This document shows positions 59,458-64,000 of a DNA stretch of 64,000 bases, piece after piece (position 1 is the first letter of the stretch; the number at the start of each line of letters is the position of its first letter). The stretch is taken from assembly GCF_017599305.1 (NCBI RefSeq), contig NZ_JAGFWR010000012.1:110903-174902 (forward strand). Direction: 5' to 3'. Origin of the DNA: Micromonospora antibiotica. GTDB taxonomy: Bacteria > Actinomycetota > Actinomycetes > Mycobacteriales > Micromonosporaceae. Under the pieces are notes generated by a model. It saw only the letters and a program-made list of their open reading frames with translations, was not told the origin of the DNA and made no database searches. A program made the translations under genes and the position numbers.

Positions 59458-60323
59458 ATGGTGGACCTGCTCGTCGTCGGTGGGCTGGGCGTCGACATCC
59501 GCACCCGGGTGCCCGCGCTGCCGCTGCCCCTCGCCGACTCCGTCACCGTTCCCGGGATCGAGCTGCGGGTCGGCAACACCGGGTCGGGGGTGGCGCTGGC
59601 CGCCGCAGCGCTCGGACTGACGGTGACCGTGGTCGACGTGCTGGGGGTCGACCCGGCCGGCGACGTGGTCCGCGCCGCGCTGGCCCGCACCGGCATCCGG
59701 TCGGTGCTGGCCGACGATCCCGGGGGCACCCGCCGGTCGGTCAACCTGGTCGACCCGGCCGGCCGCCGGATGGCGCTCTACGACCCCCGACCGTGGCGTG
59801 GGGAGCCGCCGTTCCCGCGCGCCGAACTGGCCGCGCTGGCCGGCGGCGCGGCCCACATCCACGTTTCGATCATGGACTGGGTCCGGGGCCGGTTGCCCAC
59901 GCTGCGCGCCGCGCTGGCCCCGGGTGTGCTGCTCTCCACCGACCTGCACGACTGGGACGGCGACGACCCGTACCACCGGCCCTTCGCCGAGGCCGCGGAC
60001 CTGGTCTTCGTCAGCGGCGTCCGGTTGGGCGACCGGGCCCCGGCGGTGGCCGCGGCGCTCGCCCCCCGGACGGTGGTGGTGACCCGGGGAGCGGACGGCG
60101 CGGACGTCCACCCGGGCGACCGGCCCCCGGTGCGGTGGTCGACACCAACGGGGCGGGCGACGCCTTCGCAGCCGGCCTGATCGCCGCCCGGCTGCGCGGG
60201 GCGGCGCTGCTGCCGGCCACCGGGTACGCCGCCCGGGTCGCTGCGGCGGCCTGCACCCACGACGGGATGGAGTATCCGACCGGGCTGTTCCCCGCCACGC
60301 CCGGCCCACGCCGGACCGGCTGA
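59458..60323 (+). pseudogene. PfkB-family sugar kinase, frameshifted
   Basis: From ATG 59458 the frame encodes VDLLVVGGLGVDIRTRVPALPLP, GIELRVGNTGSGVALAAAALG and VTVVDVLGVDPAGDVVRAAL (sugar-binding signature region), then LVFVSGVRLGDR and VVVTRGADGADV. It then runs out of frame to a stop at 60180. A one-base shift in CGGCCCCCGG (60121-60130) restores VVDTNGAGDAFAAGLIAARLRG, the PfkB ATP/catalytic motif, and a normal end at 60323. The intact protein would be about 288 residues. Without the shift the kinase lacks its catalytic Asp. Either a real mutation or a missing base call in a C/G run. The sugar substrate is not assignable. Confidence 0.85.
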
Positions 60324-60343
60324 CGTCGTGCTCAGGCAGGGGG

Positions 60344-60865
60344 TCAGACCGCGCCGGTGCTGCCGTCGGTCAGCTCACGGAGGATGTCGGCGTGCCCGGC
60401 GTGCCGGGCCGTCTCCTCGATCATGTGCACCATGATCCAACGCAGCGACACCTCACCGAGCTGCGGCTGCGCGACCACATGGTCCAGGGGGAACCGGGCG
60501 GCCAACTCGCGGGACCGGGCACACGCCCGCTCGTAGCCGTCGGTGAGCTGGTCGAGGGGCTCCCCCGGCAGCAGGGCGAAGCTGGCCGCCGCGTCCTCCT
60601 CGGAGGTGGGGAAGACGTCGCCGGGGGCCGGGGCGAGCAGGAACGGGAACCAGTTCCGCTCGACCAGGGTGAGGTGCCGCAGGATGCCGGCCAGGGTGGT
60701 CGCCGACGGCACCAGCCGACGGGACGCCTCGGCGTCGGTCAAGCCCCGTGCCTTGCGCAGCACGGTCGCACGGTGGAAGTCGAGGAACGCGTCGAGCACC
60801 GCCCGCTCGTCACCGGTGCGGGCCAACACCGGAGCGAGCGTCGGGTCGATCTGAATCTCCGCCAT
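60344..60865 (-). CDS. DinB/DUF664 family protein
   Basis: 173 residues from ATG 60865; the longer open frame lacks a ribosome site. A four-helix bundle with ERAVLDAFLDFHRATVLRKARGLTDAEASRRLVPSATTLAGILRHLTLVERNWF and WIMVHMIEETARHAGHADILRELTDG. The three His (RHLT, HMIEE, RHAGH) fit the metal site of mycothiol-dependent/DinB-like enzymes. Such proteins are often mycothiol S-transferases or metal-binding detoxification factors. It is convergent with the kinase gene. Confidence 0.92.
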   Translation of the reverse strand: MAEIQIDPTLAPVLARTGDERAVLDAFLDFHRATVLRKARGLTDAEASRRLVPSATTLAGILRHLTLVERNWFPFLLAPAPGDVFPTSEEDAAASFALLPGEPLDQLTDGYERACARSRELAARFPLDHVVAQPQLGEVSLRWIMVHMIEETARHAGHADILRELTDGSTGAV

Positions 60866-60984
60866 CAGCGGACGATACCCGCACCCCGACCCGGCCGGCC
60901 GACCGGCGCGGTCCGGACCGTCGGAGCCGTCCCGCTGTCCCGGCAAACCCTGCGGCCCGGCGGCCGGCTTGGCAGGATGGGCGC

Positions 60985-61182
60985 ATGTCTTCGACGGTAC
61001 GGATTCCCCTGGCGGACGGCCCGGCTGACGGCGAGGCGGTCGACGTCGAGCTGGACAGCAACGACCGGCCCCCGCTGACCCATCACCACCTCGGCCCGCA
61101 GGGGCTGGCCGACGCCCACATCTACGAGCTGGAGTCGGCCGGCGACCAGTGGCGCTACCGCTGGCGCGGCCCCGTGCTCTGA
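60985..61182 (+). CDS. Small hypothetical protein
   Basis: 65 residues from ATG 60985. STVRIPLADGPADGEAVDVELDSNDRPPLTHHHLGPQGLADAHIYELESAGDQWRYRWRGPVL is summarised by its traits: acidic first half, a THHH run, and an aromatic QWRYRW end, predicted beta-rich. No family recognised. It is kept because of a normal start, typical codon bias and its own transcription unit opposite DinB. Function unknown. Confidence 0.6.
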   Translation: MSSTVRIPLADGPADGEAVDVELDSNDRPPLTHHHLGPQGLADAHIYELESAGDQWRYRWRGPVL

Positions 61183-61211
61183 CCCCACCCCGGTTGCCGG
61201 GAACCGACCTG

Positions 61212-61430
61212 CCCGCCGGTCACGCAACCATCCCGGCCGCGCCCGCCGATCACGCAGCCATCCGGGCCGCCTGCCCGCCGATCAGGCGGCCGTCCGGGCT
61301 GCGCGCCCGCCGGTCAGGCGGCCATCCCGGCCGCGCGCCCGCCGATCAGGCAACCATCCCGGCCGCGCGCCCGCCGATCAGGCAACCATCCGGGCCGCGT
61401 GCCCGCCGGTCAGGCGGCCATCCGGGCCAG
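61212..61430. repeat. 32-bp minisatellite, seven units, running into a gene end
   Basis: Units starting CCCGCCG(A/G)TCA at 61212, 61242, 61274, 61306, 61338, 61370 and 61402 have a 32-bp period (the first is 30). The last unit contains the stop codon and final Met-Ala-Ala codons of the pyruvyltransferase gene, so the array is a run of copies of that gene end. There are no unique spacers. Confidence 0.9.
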
Positions 61431-62558
61431 GGTGCGTGAACGCAGACCGTCCAGCACCGCCCGGGTGACCTGGGAGGTGCCCCGGGCCTGGTCGCACACC
61501 TCGGCGACGCGGCGGGCGGTGGCCTCGCGGCGGGAGTCCCGTTCGTCCCAGAGCCGGTCGACCTCCGCCAGCAACGGACCCTCCACCTCACGTTCCACGC
61601 CGCGCAGCGCCGGCACCCCGAGCCGCTGGGCCAGGTCGAAGACCTTCCCCGCGTACGGCAGGGGCAGGAACGGGGTGCCGACCATCGCCGCGAAGATCAG
61701 GAAGTGCAGCCGCATGCCGACCGCCAGGTCGAAGTGCTTCATCAGGCCGAGCACCTGCCGGGGCGAGTAGTCACCGTGCAGGATGCGCCCCCGGTCGGCG
61801 GCGATCATGTGGGACAGCACCCCGTGCGAGTGCCGGATGTCGTCGCGTTCCATCGGTACGAACAGCACGTGCGCGTCGATCCGCTGCACCAGGAAGTCGC
61901 CGATCTGGGCGAGCAACCGGTGGTACCCGTCGACGTCGAGTCGTTCCGCGGCCCGCCCCGGCTCCCGGACGCTCAGCCCGACCAGCCGCTTGCCGGCGGG
62001 CACCCCCTCCTCGCGCAGCAGCCGGGCCGGAAAGTCCTCCGGCTCCAACAGGAACGCCGGGTCGGCGGTGACGGTGATCGGGTTGAGCAACCCGGCCTCC
62101 TCCAGCACCATCCGGGACTCCTGATCCCGGACGGTCACCTCGGTCGCCCCGGCCAGCGTCTCCCGGACCATGCCGGTGTCCACCCCGTCGTTGAGCGGCC
62201 CGACCCCCACCGCGTACGTCAGCAGGGGCAGCCCACGTTCCTGGGCGACCCGCACGACGCGCAGGTAGCGGCGGGCCTCCTTGTCGTACAGGATGCCGCC
62301 CCCGCCGAGGATGAGCAGGTCGAGCTGGGCCAGCACCTCGGCCGAGTCGACCCGGCTCACGCCCTCCCAGGGCACCGCCTCGACGTCGGGGTGGGCCAGC
62401 GCGGTGTGCGCCGGATTACGGGAGAACACGATGATCCGGGCGTTCGGCTCCTGTTCCCGCAGGTCGGCCAGCAGACCGGTGAGGATCGCCTCGTCACCGA
62501 GGTTCCGACCGCCGTACGAGCCGAGCACACCGATGGTCAATCCGGTGGGACCCCTCAT
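61410..62558 (-). CDS. Polysaccharide pyruvyltransferase family protein (CsaB-like)
   Basis: 382 residues. TIGVLGSYGGRNLGDEAILTGLLADL at the start, LDLLILGGGGILYDKEARRYL near 80-100, LLTYAVGVGPLNDG, FLLEPEDFP and VGLSVREPG, FDLAVGMRLHFLIFAAMVGTPFLPLPYAGK near 285-315 are family motifs (the His in GMRLHF is catalytic in relatives). Members add ketal pyruvate to cell-wall or capsular sugars, or act in related transfer. No signal peptide, so cytosolic or membrane-peripheral. It stands alone; its C-terminal end is repeated downstream as a minisatellite. Confidence 0.92.
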   Translation of the reverse strand: MRGPTGLTIGVLGSYGGRNLGDEAILTGLLADLREQEPNARIIVFSRNPAHTALAHPDVEAVPWEGVSRVDSAEVLAQLDLLILGGGGILYDKEARRYLRVVRVAQERGLPLLTYAVGVGPLNDGVDTGMVRETLAGATEVTVRDQESRMVLEEAGLLNPITVTADPAFLLEPEDFPARLLREEGVPAGKRLVGLSVREPGRAAERLDVDGYHRLLAQIGDFLVQRIDAHVLFVPMERDDIRHSHGVLSHMIAADRGRILHGDYSPRQVLGLMKHFDLAVGMRLHFLIFAAMVGTPFLPLPYAGKVFDLAQRLGVPALRGVEREVEGPLLAEVDRLWDERDSRREATARRVAEVCDQARGTSQVTRAVLDGLRSRTLARMAA

Positions 62559-62678
62559 CCGTCACTCCTCCCCAGAACCGTCCCGCCCGCATTCCCCCCC
62601 AACCCCAACCCATGCCCCAGCCGAGCCCCGCCCCCAGCCCTGCCCTCCCCTGCCCCGCCCGCGCCCCGTCCCCGCCCC

Positions 62679-62739
62679 GGTGATCAAGAGGTTTACGTCA
62701 ATCCACCCGGCCGGAATGACGCAAACCTCTTGATCACCG
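62679..62739. repeat. Dispersed palindromic element, copy 4
   Basis: CGGTGATCAAGAGGTTTACGTCA and TGACGCAAACCTCTTGATCACCG pair with one mismatch (T/G) across the arms (the left core is split by the line of the element); the loop is about 16 nt. It lies in a divergent, not convergent, gap. The left flank 62570-62678 is C-rich with CCCCAACCCC-type runs. Confidence 0.92.
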
Positions 62740-62762
62740 AAAACAGCGGTGGGGGTGGGCGG

Positions 62763-62820
62763 GTGATCAAGAGATTTGCGTCAGGTCGGGCCGGCGGGGT
62801 GACGCAAACCTCTTGATCAC
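62763..62820. repeat. Dispersed palindromic element, copy 5
   Basis: GTGATCAAGAGATTTGCGTCA at the left pairs with its complement carrying one change at the right, loop about 16 nt, 24 bp after copy 4. The right flank 62821-62960 is extremely G-rich (GGGAGGGG, GGGGAC and GAGGGC runs), leading to the APH-type gene start. Confidence 0.92.
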
Positions 62821-63015
62821 CTGGGCGCGGGAGGGGACGAGGGCGCGGACGGGGCAGGGGAGGGCAGGGCGGGAGGGGGCGAGGGCTGGGGGGACGGGAC
62901 GAGGGCGGGGACGGGGCGCGGGACGGGGAAGGAGCGAGGGCGGGGTGGGGCGGTGCGTGGGGTGGGTGGGGTAATCGGGTTGCCTGGGGTGTGTGGTGCT
63001 CGCCAGGGTTGGGGG

Positions 63016-63975
63016 ATGGCGGATGCGAACGCGGGTGGGGGCAGGATCGGGTGGGATGAGCTGCCCGGGCATGTCCGGCAGGCGGTGGAACGGATCGTCG
63101 GTGACCGGGTGGTCGAAGCGGTCTCCCAGCCCGGTGGATACTCCCCCGGCACGGCCGACCGGGTGCTGACGGCCGACGGGCGACGGGCGTTCGTCAAGGC
63201 GGTCAGCTCGGCGCAGAACCCGGACACCCCCCGGATGCACCGCGCCGAGGCCCGGCACACGGCCGCACTGCCCCGGTGCGCCCCGACGCCCCGGCTGCTC
63301 GGCTGTCACGACGACGGTGAGTGGGTGGCGCTCGTACTCACCGATGTCGACGGCCGGCACCCGCACACGCCGTGGCGGCCCACGGACCTCGACCCGGTGC
63401 TGCGCGCGTTGGAGGCGCTGGCCGACACGCTCACCCCGAGCCCGGTGCCGGACGTGCCGACCGCCGCCGAGCGGCTGGCCCACGACTTCGCCGGCTGGCG
63501 GCGGATCGCCGCCGACCCGCCGCCCCGGCTCGACCCGTGGGTCGCCGCGCACCTGGTCGAGTTGTGCGCGGCGGCCGACCGGGGGCTGGCCGGGCTGACC
63601 GGCGACACCCTGTGCCACCTGGACGTGCGGGCCGACAACCTGTTGATCGACGCGGACGGTGCGGTGACCGTGGTGGACTGGCCGTGGGCCTGCCGGGGGC
63701 CCGCCTGGTTGGACACGGCGCTGCTGCTGGTCAACGTGCGGCTGCACGGCGGGCACGACACCGAGGCGCTGGTGCGCCGGTCGCCGCTCACCGCCGATGT
63801 CGACCCCGCCACCCTGACCGGCTTCTATGCGGGCCTGGCCGGTTTCTTCACCGACAGCGCCCGCCGCCCGCCACCGGCCGGCATCCCCACCGTCCGTGCC
63901 TTCCAACAGGCCCAGGCCGCCGCCCTCGTCCCCTGGCTCCGCCACCGCCTCGAAACCCCCGGAGCAGTCCGGTGA
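63016..63975 (+). CDS. Aminoglycoside-phosphotransferase (APH) fold kinase
   Basis: 319 residues from ATG 63016; the frame is open upstream through G-rich repeat-flank DNA without a site. N-lobe: ADRVLTADGRRAFVKAVSS with the ATP-binding Lys. Catalytic loop CHLDVRADNLLIDADG near 198-213 (HxDxxxxN) and VVDWPWACRGPAWLD with the metal-binding Asp. The family phosphorylates small molecules (aminoglycosides, choline, hydroxyl-bearing metabolites); the substrate is not predictable. It follows the paired palindromes and is itself followed four bases before its stop's end by another copy of the element. Confidence 0.92.
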   Translation: MADANAGGGRIGWDELPGHVRQAVERIVGDRVVEAVSQPGGYSPGTADRVLTADGRRAFVKAVSSAQNPDTPRMHRAEARHTAALPRCAPTPRLLGCHDDGEWVALVLTDVDGRHPHTPWRPTDLDPVLRALEALADTLTPSPVPDVPTAAERLAHDFAGWRRIAADPPPRLDPWVAAHLVELCAAADRGLAGLTGDTLCHLDVRADNLLIDADGAVTVVDWPWACRGPAWLDTALLLVNVRLHGGHDTEALVRRSPLTADVDPATLTGFYAGLAGFFTDSARRPPPAGIPTVRAFQQAQAAALVPWLRHRLETPGAVR

Positions 63976-64000
63976 TCAAGAGGTTCACGTCAGCCTGCAC
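63971..64000. repeat. Dispersed palindromic element, copy 6 (cut by window end)
   Basis: GGTGATCAAGAGGTTCACGTCA, written here as the left half only, starts at 63971 and overlaps the last bases of the APH-type gene stop codon (TGA 63973-63975). The right half lies beyond the window. Left flank shows CCCCCGG-type C runs as at other copies. Confidence 0.8.

Noticed and set aside
61212..61430. Possible CRISPR array (32-bp period)
   Set aside because: Units are contiguous with no unique spacers, contain a gene end, and no cas gene is present.

Overview
This window is very high-GC actinobacterial chromosome, best matched to Micromonosporaceae (Micromonospora-like). That rests on codon use, the gene order around glnA, two MptB-type mannosyltransferases, a type A RNase P RNA and many extracytoplasmic proteins. 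No phage, IS transposase, CRISPR array, tRNA or rRNA was seen. Genus level is an inference from gene content; no database was searched.

Layout. 0-3 kb: end of a DUF4191 gene, an RDD membrane protein, and glnA behind a clear four-half-site GlnR operator. 3-8 kb: two tandem MptB-like mannosyltransferases and a polytopic membrane protein. 8-10.6 kb: an XRE-cupin regulator divergent from a thioredoxin-reductase-like flavoenzyme and a coupled methyltransferase. 10.8-15.6 kb: glnE, a class I amidotransferase and an S66 carboxypeptidase. 15.8-21.2 kb: a secreted protein, VOC and WYL proteins, a frameshifted secreted alpha-amylase and a DUF350 protein. 21.4-28.9 kb: glnA2, nadE, panB, a lipoprotein, an F420-NADP oxidoreductase and an RNB ribonuclease. 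29-36 kb: a histone-H1-like protein, a broken M48 peptidase, two coupled roadblock/LC7 proteins, a secreted protein with a collagen-like insert, a lipoprotein and a small secreted protein. 36.1-36.6 kb: rnpB on the minus strand. 36.7-41.4 kb: a TSUP permease, an MFS/MarR divergent pair and a DUF3311/solute symporter pair. 41.6-47.3 kb: the conserved Nif3, C4 zinc-ribbon and RNase H/phosphatase operon, then a helix-turn-helix/TPR regulator with a flavoprotein, divergent from a primase-polymerase-like protein. 47.7-54 kb: a tight five-gene operon DUF1800, DUF1501, ferric-reductase-like, FMN-binding and ApbE. 54.5-64 kb: DUF3040, a SNF2 helicase/SWIM pair, a frameshifted PfkB kinase, DinB, a small protein, a pyruvyltransferase and an APH-type kinase.

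Nitrogen metabolism is the main functional theme: glnA, its adenylyltransferase glnE and glnA2 lie close together. GlnR-type half-sites are clear before glnA and plausible before glnA2, and the adenylylation tyrosine is present in GlnA but absent from GlnA2. Order and orientation follow the Mycobacterium tuberculosis Rv2219-Rv2230c segment (DUF4191, RDD, glnA1, glnE, glnA2, panB, RNase H, zinc ribbon, Nif3), with many genes inserted.

The most unusual non-coding structure is a family of about 58-bp palindromes with the core GTGATCAAGAGGTTTGCGTCA split over two arms. There are five full copies and one copy cut by the window end. They sit between C-rich DNA on the left and G-rich DNA on the right. 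Numerous short minisatellites (20, 27, 32, 36, 48 and 72 bp periods) occupy gene junctions and in two places form or copy the 3' end of a gene. Three genes are broken. The amylase and PfkB breaks are single-base events in G/C runs that could be sequencing errors; the M48 gene appears truly deleted for its catalytic centre.
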